Source of the DNA: an uncultured Desulfovibrio sp.
GTDB taxonomy: Bacteria; Desulfobacterota; Desulfovibrionia; Desulfovibrionales; Desulfovibrionaceae
Direction: 5' to 3'
Assembly (NCBI RefSeq): GCF_902477725.1
Contig: NZ_CABSIF010000005.1
Span: forward strand, 186,001-250,000
Length of the DNA: 64,000 nucleotides
This document shows positions 44,996-54,083 of the stretch, piece by piece. Under the pieces are notes generated by a model. The model was not told the origin of the DNA, did not search any database, and saw nothing but the letters and a program-made list of their open reading frames with translations. The position numbers were made by a program, and so were the translations under genes. The number at the start of each line of letters is the position of its first letter. Positions within the stretch are counted from its first letter, which is position 1.

Positions 44996-47028
44996 CCCTG
45001 CAAAACTTTACCGGCGGCGAAATATCACCCACACTCTCGGCCCGGTACGACCTTTCCCGTTACCGCAACTGCGTTGCCTGCATGGAAAACATGCTCCCCG
45101 GCCTGCATGGCGACGTGGCCCGGCGGCCCGGCACCCGCTTTCTGGCGGAGCTTGGAGCATATTCCGTGTTGCTCCCCTTCACCTTCAGCGCGCATCCAAG
45201 CCAAAATTTTCTTCTGGTTTTTGCCGAAAAAACCTTACGCGTTGCTACAGTTGCCGGATTCACCACGGCACCTGTCATGACGCCCCCCTATGCGGCGGAA
45301 GACCTGCTTTCGCTCTGCCACGCGCAGGTGGGCGATGTGGTCTATCTGGCCCACCAAAAATATCCGCTGCACAAAATAGTACGGCGCGATGCTCCGGGTG
45401 GAAACTACACCTGGAGCCTGGAGCAGGTAGAACTGAACACATCCCTGCCCGCCCCCGCCGCACCCACGCTGGCCTTTACCGGCAGCGGCGGTTCCTACAC
45501 CCTGCGGTACAAAGTGGCGGCGGTGGATGCCAACGGCAGGCAGTCCCTCGCTTCGCCAGCAGGGGAATGCAAAGGGGCGCGGCACCCCTCCGACTGGGTG
45601 GTGGGCAACAGCACAACCATAAGCTGGCCTGCCGTTCAAGGCGCTGCGGAATATAACGTTTACCGCGAGGAAGCGGGCTACTTCGGCTTTATCGGCGTTG
45701 CCTCCGGCACCAGTTTCAGCGACCAGAACTACAAGGCCGACACCACAGACACGCCTCGCGAAGACTGGAATCCTTTTGCTGACGGCAACAATCCCGGCGT
45801 AGTGGCCTTTCACCAGCAGCGCATGGTGCTTGCGGCCACCCCCGGCACACCGCAGGCATTTTACATGTCGCGCACGGGCGATTTTGAATCCTTCCGCAAG
45901 TCGCGCCCCTTGCAGGATGACGATCCGGTGGAATACCTCATCGCCTCCGGCTCCATAGACTCCGTAACCTGGGTTGCCAGCTTCGGTGATCTTCTGGTGG
46001 GCACCTCCGGCAGCGAATACAAGGCCAGCGGCGGCGATGGATCGGCCATCACGCCCCAAAAGGTCAGCATCACCGCCCAGTCGTACTGGGGCAGCGCGGG
46101 GCTTGCGCCCATCATCATCGGCAACTCGGTGCTGCATGTGCAGCGCCACGGCTCGCGAGTGCGCGATCTTTTCTATTCTCTGGAAAAAGACGGCTATTCG
46201 GGCAACGACCTTTCCATTCTTGCGCCGCACCTGTTTGAGGGGCACACCATCAAACAGTGGGCCTATCAGCAGACCCCCGGCTCAACCATCTGGTGCGTGC
46301 GCGATGACGGCCTGCTGCTGGGTTTTACCTACATGAAGGAGCATGACATCTGGGGCTGGTCGCGCCATGTGACAGACGGCGAGGTCATTTCTGCCGCAAC
46401 TGTGGCTGATCAGGACGGCGATGCGCTGGCCCTTGTGGTGCGCCGCACCATTGCGGGCCGGACGCGCTATTTTCTCGAACGACTGGCCCCGGTCTGGGCG
46501 GACAGCCAGCCCATTGCCGAAGCCTGTTTTGTGGATTGCGGCCTTGGCATCCGCACGGATACGCCAACGTCGACAGTGGAAGGGCTGGACCATCTGGAAG
46601 GCTGCGCGCTTTCCGTACTGGCGGACGGCAGCCCTGTGGAGGGCTGCGTGGTGCGTGGTGGGCGCATAGAGCTGCCCTATGCGGCCTCTGTGGTGCAGGC
46701 AGGCCTGCCGTATGCATCCGTGCTCTCCCCCCTGCCAGTGGAGGGCGACTTCAATTCCGGCACGACACTGGCGCAGGGGCGAGCCTACGGTTCCTGCTCG
46801 CTCCGCCTGTACCGCAGCGTGGGCGGGCAATACGGCCCCAGCCGCAACGAACTGTACGACCTGCCCTTTATGCCGGAACACTGGGGCGAAGCCGTGCAGC
46901 CCTTCTCTGGCGACATCACGTGCGCTCCCAGCGGCGGTTGGGACAATCAAGCCAGCATCTGGCTGGTGCAGCAGAGGCCCCTGCCCTTTCGCGTACTTGC
47001 GCTCACGCTGGACATAACCTTTGCCTGA
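44986..47028 (+). CDS. Tail nozzle (T7 gp12-like tubular protein B)
   Basis: A 680-residue protein. The first line MRIALQNFTGGEISPTLSARYDLSRYRNC is the classic N-terminus of short-tail nozzle proteins, with ARRPGTRFL following. A fibronectin-like segment (about 150-245) precedes a large beta-propeller-like body. It builds the distal short tail tube. The gene is read from overlap with the chaperone gene. Confidence 0.85.
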   Translation: MRIALQNFTGGEISPTLSARYDLSRYRNCVACMENMLPGLHGDVARRPGTRFLAELGAYSVLLPFTFSAHPSQNFLLVFAEKTLRVATVAGFTTAPVMTPPYAAEDLLSLCHAQVGDVVYLAHQKYPLHKIVRRDAPGGNYTWSLEQVELNTSLPAPAAPTLAFTGSGGSYTLRYKVAAVDANGRQSLASPAGECKGARHPSDWVVGNSTTISWPAVQGAAEYNVYREEAGYFGFIGVASGTSFSDQNYKADTTDTPREDWNPFADGNNPGVVAFHQQRMVLAATPGTPQAFYMSRTGDFESFRKSRPLQDDDPVEYLIASGSIDSVTWVASFGDLLVGTSGSEYKASGGDGSAITPQKVSITAQSYWGSAGLAPIIIGNSVLHVQRHGSRVRDLFYSLEKDGYSGNDLSILAPHLFEGHTIKQWAYQQTPGSTIWCVRDDGLLLGFTYMKEHDIWGWSRHVTDGEVISAATVADQDGDALALVVRRTIAGRTRYFLERLAPVWADSQPIAEACFVDCGLGIRTDTPTSTVEGLDHLEGCALSVLADGSPVEGCVVRGGRIELPYAASVVQAGLPYASVLSPLPVEGDFNSGTTLAQGRAYGSCSLRLYRSVGGQYGPSRNELYDLPFMPEHWGEAVQPFSGDITCAPSGGWDNQASIWLVQQRPLPFRVLALTLDITFA

Positions 47029-47048
47029 TGCGGCAGGAGGAGCAATCC

Positions 47049-47585
47049 ATGCTGACCATAACAACAGAAACATTTTCGCAGGTATCCACAGAAGCGGAAC
47101 AACTCGCCGCCGCCCACTGGAATGAGGTGGAAGCCGCCCTGCACGGCGCACAACGTTACCGACTTGATCATGAACGCTACGCCAGCCTTGAACGGCTGGG
47201 CATGCTGCACATAAGCGCCGCGCGGGGGCTTGCCGAGGACGACCACGGCGCGACCTCCAATACTTCCGGCGCTCCACTGGCAGGCTATGCCGTCTTTACT
47301 CTGGTGTCTTGCCCGCACTGCCCGCAAACTCTGCTGGCGGCTCTGGACGGGCTGTATCTTGCCCCTGGGGCACGCGGCGGCCTGTTTGCCCTGCGCCTGC
47401 TGCGCCACGCGGAGTCGGCCCTTGCCGCGCGCGGCGTGGGCCTTGTGCAGTACAGTTCGCCAGCGTCCCGACCCTGCCATGCGCTCTACCGCCGCCTTGG
47501 AGCGCAGCCCACGGAGACCATCTGGCACAAAACCCTGCCGCCAGCGCCAGCCAAGGCCGCAGGAACAATCGAGGAGGACAGCTAA
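47049..47585 (+). CDS. GNAT-like phage protein
   Basis: A 178-residue acetyltransferase-like protein with a GNAT core (LAGYAVF, LYLAPGARGGLFALRLLRHAESAL, HALYRRLGAQPTETIW). The pyrophosphate loop is altered (PGARGG). Homologues are frequent beside phage tail genes, with unknown target. GGAGGAG lies before the ATG. It is the second such protein in the cluster; the first is at 37116. Confidence 0.72.
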   Translation: MLTITTETFSQVSTEAEQLAAAHWNEVEAALHGAQRYRLDHERYASLERLGMLHISAARGLAEDDHGATSNTSGAPLAGYAVFTLVSCPHCPQTLLAALDGLYLAPGARGGLFALRLLRHAESALAARGVGLVQYSSPASRPCHALYRRLGAQPTETIWHKTLPPAPAKAAGTIEEDS

Positions 47586-48160
47586 TGGCCATAGCAACCA
47601 GCACAGCCGCCATGATCAGCGCCGCCGTTGCCCTCGCCGGGGCAGCAGCCGGAACCGTGAGCGCCGTGCAGCAGGCAGAAACCCGCCGCCAGCAGACGGA
47701 ATACCAGTCCGACCTTGCGGCCCGCAACGCCCAGCAGGCGGAACTGAGTGCACAGGCGGCAGACGAGGCCGCCCGCCAGGAACGCCGCGCGGGTTACGAA
47801 GCGGCACAGGCCAAACGGCAGGAGGCTGCCCGCATCATCGGTGCGCAACGCGCGCAGGCCGGGGCATCAGGAGCGCAGACCGATGCAGGCTCCACGCTGG
47901 ATAAAACCCTTGATACCGCCGAAAAAGGCGAGCTGGACGCCCTCTCTGCCGAGCAGCAGGGGCAAAGCAGAGCACACGCCCAAGACATGCAGGCCTGGAG
48001 CCTGCGCAACCAGTCGGCTGTGTCGGCATCCAACGCCGACTTTGCTGGCTCGCGCGCCGAAACGGACTATCTGGGCCTGAGCGGCACCCTGCTCAACGGA
48101 GCCTCCCGCATGGGCCGCAACTTTTACACCATCGGCTCACGCGGCCCGCTACTGCCGTAG
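47585..48160 (+). CDS. Internal virion protein-like
   Basis: A 191-residue protein with one hydrophobic Ala-rich helix at the start (MISAAVALAGAAAGTVSAV) and then a long charged, Gln/Ala-rich helical region. This is the layout of T7 gp14-like internal core proteins, which exit the head to form a channel in the envelope. The larger gp15/gp16-type partners are not present in the window. TAATG coupling joins it to the previous gene. Confidence 0.65.
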   Translation: MAIATSTAAMISAAVALAGAAAGTVSAVQQAETRRQQTEYQSDLAARNAQQAELSAQAADEAARQERRAGYEAAQAKRQEAARIIGAQRAQAGASGAQTDAGSTLDKTLDTAEKGELDALSAEQQGQSRAHAQDMQAWSLRNQSAVSASNADFAGSRAETDYLGLSGTLLNGASRMGRNFYTIGSRGPLLP

Positions 48161-48182
48161 GCCTCCCTTTCATTGTCATGCC

Positions 48183-48221
48183 AGCCCCCTGCCGTCCCCT
48201 TTCGGGCGGCAGGGGGCTTTT
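48183..48221 (+). terminator. Terminator at the right end of the phage-derived cluster
   Basis: A 12-bp stem (AGCCCCCTGCCG, 48183-48194, with 48207-48218) extended by CCC/GGG and ending in a T run. It ends the late transcript and marks the boundary with the chaperone genes. Confidence 0.88.
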
Positions 48222-48378
48222 GCTGTTATTTATGGAAAGCCCCGCGTAATGCCAGACAAAAACACGGCATTTGCCTATTGACGATGCGCTGGCTGACCTT
48301 ACTTTTTATGGGCAGGCGTGGCGAACAGGTGTATTCTGGACGCACGTCAAGGAAACGACCCGACGGGGAGCACGCATC

Positions 48379-49371
48379 ATGGCAGTATCGTACAAGGATT
48401 ATTACAAACTTCTGGGAGTAGAGCGCGCAGCGTCAGCCGAGGAGGTCTCCAAGGCTTACAAAAAGCTGGCCCGCAAATACCACCCTGACCTCAATCCCGG
48501 CGACAAGCAGGCAGAGGAGAAGTTTAAGGAAATCAACGAAGCCTATGAAGTGCTCAAAGACCCGGAAAAGCGCAAACTGTACGACCAGCTTGGCCCCAAC
48601 TGGCAGCACGGCCAGCAGTTTCAGGGCGAACCGGGCTTTGAGAATGTGCATTTCACGTTCAACGGCAAAAATTTTGACGGTTCGGGCTTTTCAGACTTTT
48701 TTGAAACCCTGTTTGGCGGCGGTGGCCAGTATGGCGGCGGCGCTCAGTTCGGCGGCCCCTTTGGCAGCCAGATGGGCGGACAAGCTGGCGGGCGCGGGGC
48801 CAATTTCGGCCCTGATCCCTTTGGCGGATTTTCGTCCCGTCAGCGGCGTGGCCGCGATGTGGAGGCGGAGCTGGCCCTGAGCCTTGAAGAAGTGCTGCGC
48901 GGCGGCCCGCGCTCCGTGTCCATCAACATGCCCGCTGGCGCAAAGACTCTTGAGGTCAACGTGCCCGCTGGCATCCGCGAAGGGGCTAAACTGCGCCTCG
49001 CCGGACAGGGCGACCCTGCGCCGGGCGGCACGCCGGGCGACCTCTTTTTGCGGGTGCGCTATCTGCCCCACCATGTTTTCAAGGTGGACGGAGAAAACCT
49101 GCAATGCGATCTGGCCCTGGCCCCGTGGGAAGCAGCCCTGGGCGCGCGGGTTGAAGTGCCCACCCTTGAAGGCAGCGTAGAAATGCAGATTCCCGCAGGC
49201 TCCAGCTCCGGGCGCAAGTTCCGCCTGCGCGGCAAGGGCATGGGCGCTGGCGACAAGCGGGGCGACCTGCTGGCAAAGATCATGATTCGGGTTCCCGCCG
49301 AGATCACGGACGAAGAGCGCAACTTGTGGAGCAAGCTGGCCGAGATATCAACATTCAAGGCCCGCTCGTAG
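48379..49371 (+). CDS. cbpA: DnaJ-class co-chaperone, CbpA type
   Basis: A 330-residue Hsp40. The J domain (residues 5-70) contains the HPD tripeptide (YHPDLNPGDK), followed by a Gly/Phe-rich region (about 85-160, several GGGG stretches) and two C-terminal peptide-binding beta-domains. The zinc-finger of DnaJ is absent, making it CbpA-like. It stimulates DnaK. GGGGAG precedes 48379; an upstream ATG at 48271 is not conserved. The CbpM modulator gene follows. Confidence 0.94.
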   Translation: MAVSYKDYYKLLGVERAASAEEVSKAYKKLARKYHPDLNPGDKQAEEKFKEINEAYEVLKDPEKRKLYDQLGPNWQHGQQFQGEPGFENVHFTFNGKNFDGSGFSDFFETLFGGGGQYGGGAQFGGPFGSQMGGQAGGRGANFGPDPFGGFSSRQRRGRDVEAELALSLEEVLRGGPRSVSINMPAGAKTLEVNVPAGIREGAKLRLAGQGDPAPGGTPGDLFLRVRYLPHHVFKVDGENLQCDLALAPWEAALGARVEVPTLEGSVEMQIPAGSSSGRKFRLRGKGMGAGDKRGDLLAKIMIRVPAEITDEERNLWSKLAEISTFKARS

Positions 49372-49486
49372 GGAACAATCAGGCAGCCGCCAGCGGACAC
49401 CCCCGGCGGCTGCGCAGGGTTTGCATGCATATTCCAGCGGCGCCGCCGCAGGCGGCAACCGATACGGTTACTGGTGGAGGACACAA

Positions 49487-49804
49487 ATGAGCATGACCCC
49501 GAAAAAACCTTCACTGCCCGTGCCTTCAACGGTCATGGTCTGGCAGGAATTCATTGAAGCCACAGGCATTGCGCCGGAGCGGCTTCAGGAACTGATGGGC
49601 CTTGGCTGGATTGAAGCCCGCACCAGCGCGGCGCAGGATTTCCTTTTTCGCGATGTAGATATCTACCGTGTACGCAAGCTTGAGCGCATCTGCTGCGACT
49701 TTGAGCTGCCCGTGCTCGGCGGCACTATTATTGTGGATCTTCTGGAGCGCATAGATTCTCTGGAACGCAGGGTGCAACGCTTACAGCATTTTGAAGACGA
49801 ATAG
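49487..49804 (+). CDS. cbpM: CbpM-like chaperone modulator (MerR_2)
   Basis: A 105-residue protein with a MerR-like helix core (LQELMGLGWIEARTSAAQDFLFRDVDIYRVRKLERICCDFEL) and a C-terminal coiled coil (LLERIDSLERRVQRLQ). CbpM binds the J domain of CbpA and blocks its DnaK contact. Its place 115 bp after cbpA and before clpB supports that role. TGGAGGA precedes the ATG at 49487. Confidence 0.9.
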   Translation: MSMTPKKPSLPVPSTVMVWQEFIEATGIAPERLQELMGLGWIEARTSAAQDFLFRDVDIYRVRKLERICCDFELPVLGGTIIVDLLERIDSLERRVQRLQHFEDE

Positions 49805-49885
49805 CCGGTTTGAGAGCATGCAGCCTCCCGGCCAGAAATAACAAAATTTTGCCCGCCGCAGCGCGGGCGCGTGTGGAGGAAGCTT

Positions 49886-52489
49886 ATGGACATCAACAAA
49901 TTTACGGATAAAGCCCGCGAGGCTGTGGGGCAGGCCCAGAGCATTGCCGCAGGCATGGGCCATCAGGAGACGGATGCCGAGCATCTGGCCCTGGCCCTTG
50001 TACAGCAGGAAAACGGCATCGTGCCGCGCATTCTGGAACAGATGGGCGTACAGCCCAAGGCCCTCAGCGTTGCCATCGAGGGCGCGCTGCGCAAGCGGCC
50101 TTCTGTTTCCGGCGGCGGCATGGATCCCAGCAAGATCATGATTACCCAGCGGCTGGCAAAAATTCTGGGCGACGCGCAGAACGAAGCCAACCGCATGAAG
50201 GACGAATACGTAAGCGTTGACCACCTGTTTGCCGCGCTTACCGATGTTGCGCCCTCCTCGCCCCTTGGCGAAGTTTTCAAGGAATACAAGATCGCCCGCG
50301 CCCGTTTTGTGGCAGCCATGGAAGAGCTGCGCGGCGGCGCGCGCGTGACCAGCGCCAGCCCCGAAGACACCTTTGAAGCGCTGACCAAGTATGCCCGCGA
50401 TCTCGTGGAAGCAGCCCGTCAGGGCAAAATGGACCCGGTCATTGGCCGCGATTCCGAAATCCGCCGCGTTATCCGCATTCTCTCGCGCCGCACCAAGAAC
50501 AACCCGGTGCTCATAGGCGAGGCGGGCGTGGGCAAAACAGCCATTGTGGAAGGTCTGGCCTTCCGCATCGTCAAGGGCGACGTGCCGGAGGGCCTCAAGG
50601 GCCGCAAGCTCTTTGCCCTTGATATGGGCGCGCTCATAGCAGGCGCAAAATACCGCGGCGAGTTTGAGGAACGCCTCAAAGCCGTACTCAACGAGGTGCA
50701 AAAGAGCGAGGGACAGATCATTCTGTTCATCGACGAACTGCACACCATCGTGGGCGCGGGCAAAACAGAAGGGGCCATGGACGCGGGCAACCTGCTCAAG
50801 CCTATGCTGGCGCGCGGCGAGCTGCACTGCATCGGCGCAACCACGGTGGACGAGTACCGCAAATATATTGAAAAAGACCCGGCTCTGGAGCGCCGCTTCC
50901 AGCCCGTCATGGTTGAAGAACCCACGGTGGAAGACGCCATCTCCATCCTGCGCGGGCTGAAGGAGCGTTTCGAGGTGCACCACGGCGTGCGCATCAGCGA
51001 CTCTGCCATTGTTGAAGCGGTGGTTCTTTCACACCGCTACATCACCGACCGTCAGCTGCCGGACAAGGCCATTGACCTTATTGACGAGGCCGCAGCCATG
51101 ATCCGCACAGAGATCGACTCGCTGCCCGCTGATCTGGACGAAGTGAACCGCAAGGTCATGCAGCTTGAAATCGAGCGCGAAGCCCTGCGCCGTGAAACAG
51201 ACGCCGCCTCGCGCGAACGCCTTGAAAAGCTTGAGAACGAACTGGCCGACCTGCGCGCCCAGCAGGCCAACATGCGCAAACAGTGGGAGAGCGAAAAAGG
51301 CTCCATCGACCATGTGCGCGAAATCAAGGAGCAGATCGAGCAGACCAAGCTTGCCATTGAGCAGGCCGAGCGCGCCTATGACCTCAACAAGGCCGCAGAA
51401 CTCAAGTACTCCAAACTGCTTGAGCTGGAAAAGAAGCTGGCCGCCGCTTCCGGCGCTGGTTCGGAACACGAAGGCCCGCGTCTGCTCAAGGAAGAAGTGC
51501 GCCCCGACGACGTGGCCGAAATTGTGGGCAAATGGACGGGCATTCCGGTAACGCGCCTGCTTGAATCCGAACGCGAAAAACTTCTGCGCCTGGGCGACCA
51601 GTTGCACGAGCGCGTGGTGGGTCAGGATGAGGCCGTCACAGCCGTGGCCGATGCCGTGCTGCGCGCCCGCGCGGGACTTTCCGACCCGGCTCGCCCCACT
51701 GGTTCGTTCATCTTCCTTGGCCCCACGGGCGTCGGCAAGACCGAGCTTTCCAAGGCTTTGGCCGAGGCGCTCTTTGATACGGAAGACAACATGGTGCGGC
51801 TGGACATGAGCGAATACATGGAGAAGCACTCCGTGTCGCGGCTCATCGGCGCGCCTCCAGGATACGTGGGCTATGACGAAGGCGGGCAGCTTACCGAGGC
51901 CGTGCGCCGCAAGCCCTATTCCGTCATTCTGTTTGACGAGATTGAAAAGGCGCACCCCGATGTGTTCAACACCCTGCTGCAACTGCTGGATGATGGACGC
52001 CTTACGGACAGCCAGGGACGCACGGTGGACTTTCGCAACTGCATAGTCATCATGACCTCCAACATCGGCTCCATGCACCTGCTGGACGGCATCTCTGCCG
52101 ACGGTACGCTGAAGGAAGGCGCGAGGGAAAGGGTCATGGAGGATCTGCGGGCGCACTTCCGCCCCGAGTTCCTCAACCGCGTGGACGAAACCGTGGTCTT
52201 TCTGCCCCTGCGGCGCGACCAGATCGCCCGCATTGTGGATCTTCAGGTCAATCGGCTGCGCAAGCGGCTTGAAGACCGCAAGATCAGGCTTGAGCTTACT
52301 GATGCGGCCCGCAAGTTTATTGGCGATGCCGGTTACGACCCTGTGTACGGCGCGCGGCCCCTCAAGCGTTACGTGCAGCAGGCTGTGGAAACCCCGCTTG
52401 CCAAGGAGCTGGTGGGCGGCAGAATCCGCGATGGCCAGTGCGTCACTGTGGATGCTGCGGACGACAAGCTCACCTTCAAGGCCGAGTAA
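49886..52489 (+). CDS. clpB: Disaggregase ClpB
   Basis: An 867-residue Hsp100 ATPase that rescues aggregated proteins with DnaK. N-terminal Clp_N repeats, AAA-1 (Walker A GEAGVGKT, K217), the long middle-domain coiled coil (about 405-530) and AAA-2 (Walker A GPTGVGKT, K618) are all intact. Start 49886 follows TGGAGGA. With cbpA and cbpM it forms a heat-shock gene group; no CIRCE or sigma-32 site was recognised by eye. A long terminator follows. Confidence 0.97.
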   Translation: MDINKFTDKAREAVGQAQSIAAGMGHQETDAEHLALALVQQENGIVPRILEQMGVQPKALSVAIEGALRKRPSVSGGGMDPSKIMITQRLAKILGDAQNEANRMKDEYVSVDHLFAALTDVAPSSPLGEVFKEYKIARARFVAAMEELRGGARVTSASPEDTFEALTKYARDLVEAARQGKMDPVIGRDSEIRRVIRILSRRTKNNPVLIGEAGVGKTAIVEGLAFRIVKGDVPEGLKGRKLFALDMGALIAGAKYRGEFEERLKAVLNEVQKSEGQIILFIDELHTIVGAGKTEGAMDAGNLLKPMLARGELHCIGATTVDEYRKYIEKDPALERRFQPVMVEEPTVEDAISILRGLKERFEVHHGVRISDSAIVEAVVLSHRYITDRQLPDKAIDLIDEAAAMIRTEIDSLPADLDEVNRKVMQLEIEREALRRETDAASRERLEKLENELADLRAQQANMRKQWESEKGSIDHVREIKEQIEQTKLAIEQAERAYDLNKAAELKYSKLLELEKKLAAASGAGSEHEGPRLLKEEVRPDDVAEIVGKWTGIPVTRLLESEREKLLRLGDQLHERVVGQDEAVTAVADAVLRARAGLSDPARPTGSFIFLGPTGVGKTELSKALAEALFDTEDNMVRLDMSEYMEKHSVSRLIGAPPGYVGYDEGGQLTEAVRRKPYSVILFDEIEKAHPDVFNTLLQLLDDGRLTDSQGRTVDFRNCIVIMTSNIGSMHLLDGISADGTLKEGARERVMEDLRAHFRPEFLNRVDETVVFLPLRRDQIARIVDLQVNRLRKRLEDRKIRLELTDAARKFIGDAGYDPVYGARPLKRYVQQAVETPLAKELVGGRIRDGQCVTVDAADDKLTFKAE

Positions 52490-52524
52490 GCGCACACTGA
52501 TCACAGCTTAGCAGACTAAAATCA

Positions 52525-52558
52525 TGAGGCCCACACGAACCATTTCGTGTGGGCCTCA
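52525..52558. terminator. Terminator after clpB
   Basis: A 15-bp perfect stem (TGAGGCCCACACGAA, 52525-52539, with 52544-52558) and a four-base loop. The gene beyond converges, so it may stop both. Confidence 0.88.
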
Positions 52559-52667
52559 CTTATTGGGGGGTAGGGATGCGGGACAGGTTGCGCGGGATAT
52601 CTGGCGGAATATCCTGCTGAATGTCAGATCACGGCGTCAGGCGGTGGAACCGCCAGCGCGCTTTGGG

Positions 52668-53735
52668 CTACTGAATTTCTTCGGGCTTGACCACAAGCCA
52701 GTTTTTGTCGGCGGTGACGGGCTGACCCAGTTCCTTCTGGCGGGCAGCGGCCTTGGTCCACATGCCTTCCATCTTCTTCATGGCGCTGTCTTTGCGGTTG
52801 ATCCACACGCGCGCGCCGCCCTTTTCCACGTCCACGCCGTTCAGCAGCATGTAACCGTCAGAAATGGGCGTGTCGCCACCCACGATGATGGGCTTTTTCC
52901 ACTGGTCGATGTAGCCGAGGATGGTGCCCATTTTGCCTTCGTACCAGGTCATGGGATTCATGAGGTAGGTGGTGAGCAGCATATCAAGGTTCTTTTTCTG
53001 GTCGTACTGGCCCTTTTCGATCTGGAGGCGCGAGGTGGTCAGGGCGCCGTTGGCGGGATCCTTGAGCAGCATGGTGACGCCGATGACATTTTCAGGTTTG
53101 ACGTTGTAGCCATACTTGGGGTCGCTGGCCACCATACGCACCAGTTCTTCACTGGCGGCGGTCATAACGTACACGTTGATGCCGTTCTCCATCAGCTTGG
53201 CGTACAGTTCCTGCATGCCGGTGAAGGGCTTGGGCGGATTGATGCTGGCTTCTTTCACGGTGTCACCGCTGTAATACTTGGCCTTGAGGGGCTTTTTGTA
53301 TTCCATGAGGCCGTCCACATGGCCCTTGAGTTCCTTAAGCGTAAAGCCAGCAAAAACCTGGGCAACCCAGGGGTAGCAGATGAGGTCTTCCGTTTCGCAC
53401 AGACGGTAGTAATAGCTGACCAGACCTTCCTTGAAGTCCTTGGTATCCTTGAAGGGAATAAGGCGCAGTTCCTGGGGCAGCTTTTCGCGGGAGAGCGCGC
53501 CCTTCATTTCCATGTAGGCCAGCAGGGATTCTTCCAGATCATAGCGGTAGCTCGTGTTGTCCATGTCAAAAACGGCAAAGTTGCCCTGATTGGCATTTTT
53601 TTCAATCACCTTGTCGAGCTGTTCTTTCACAGGTGCAGGCCAGTGCTTCAGCTCTGTAGCGGCACTGGCCGACTGGCTGAGCGTAAATGCAAAGACAAAG
53701 CAACTGACAAACAATGCAAGGCAAATTTTTTTCAT
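52668..53735 (-). CDS. Periplasmic HAD phosphatase, PchP-like
   Basis: A 355-residue exported protein with a signal peptide (cleavage after SASA, residue about 25). The HAD motif I FDMDNT (D57, D59) and a late GGDTPISDGYML motif match phosphorylcholine phosphatase PchP, whose reported catalytic motif is DMDNT. Motif II/III positions are consistent with MTAASEE and K of the following segment. Such enzymes release choline from phosphorylcholine; given that some Desulfovibrio ferment choline this is attractive, but substrate is inferred. The start at 53735 replaces an upstream ATG that lacks the signal sequence. Confidence 0.8.
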   Translation of the reverse strand: MKKICLALFVSCFVFAFTLSQSASAATELKHWPAPVKEQLDKVIEKNANQGNFAVFDMDNTSYRYDLEESLLAYMEMKGALSREKLPQELRLIPFKDTKDFKEGLVSYYYRLCETEDLICYPWVAQVFAGFTLKELKGHVDGLMEYKKPLKAKYYSGDTVKEASINPPKPFTGMQELYAKLMENGINVYVMTAASEELVRMVASDPKYGYNVKPENVIGVTMLLKDPANGALTTSRLQIEKGQYDQKKNLDMLLTTYLMNPMTWYEGKMGTILGYIDQWKKPIIVGGDTPISDGYMLLNGVDVEKGGARVWINRKDSAMKKMEGMWTKAAARQKELGQPVTADKNWLVVKPEEIQ

Positions 53736-54083
53736 CACACGACTCCAGGCGTTAAACGTAAACAATCCCCAAAAAATACATATCGGCCCACAAACCCTTT
53801 CAGATGTATTTTCAGCACCTGCTAGATGCTCAAATGGTTATTTCAGACCAGCGTAACCTTCCAGTGCGGGGGAAAGTCAACGGGGGTTTTCATATCTTGT
53901 TGAGCTGTGAAGTAACGCCCCCTCACTTGCCCAAAAACGGCAAAATGCACCGCAGCCGGGGATAAATGGAGATCGGACTTCTCAGGGTTGCCCTGCAAAT
54001 ACGCAGAAGGGGGATTCCCGTGCAGGAATCCCCCTTCTCTTGCTGACAATTTCAGCCCTGGCGGCGTGCGCCTCAGGATGCTT
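53736..54083. other. Intergenic region upstream of the PchP-like gene
   Basis: Contains the promoter of the minus-strand phosphatase (AT-rich around 53740-53800) and, at the right, the hairpin ending the gldA-like gene. The rest (53840-54000) shows nothing recognisable. Confidence 0.4.
54005..54038 (-). terminator. Hairpin after the gldA-like gene
   Basis: A 14-bp perfect stem (AGAAGGGGGATTCC, 54005-54018, with 54025-54038) and a six-base loop, 46 bases after the gldA-like stop; only a weak T run on the minus strand. Confidence 0.7.

Larger units (their letters stand above)
31332..48221. mobile_element. Phage-derived cluster, short-tailed (podovirus-like), no integrase
   Basis: About 17 kb holding regulation (S24 repressor, Mor-like activator), lysis (endolysin, holin), DNA packaging (terminase), head (portal, scaffold, capsid, cement) and short-tail genes (adaptor, fibre, nozzle, internal protein). 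Integrase, recombinase, transposase, excisionase, replication and tail tape-measure genes are not seen, and no flanking attachment repeat or tRNA was recognised. The structural genes are open and in a natural order, so the module looks maintained rather than decayed. It may be a gene transfer agent or a prophage that lost its left end. Confidence 0.8.

Noticed and set aside
51029..52504. Long frame antisense to clpB
   Set aside because: Shadow of the conserved ATPase; no initiation signal.
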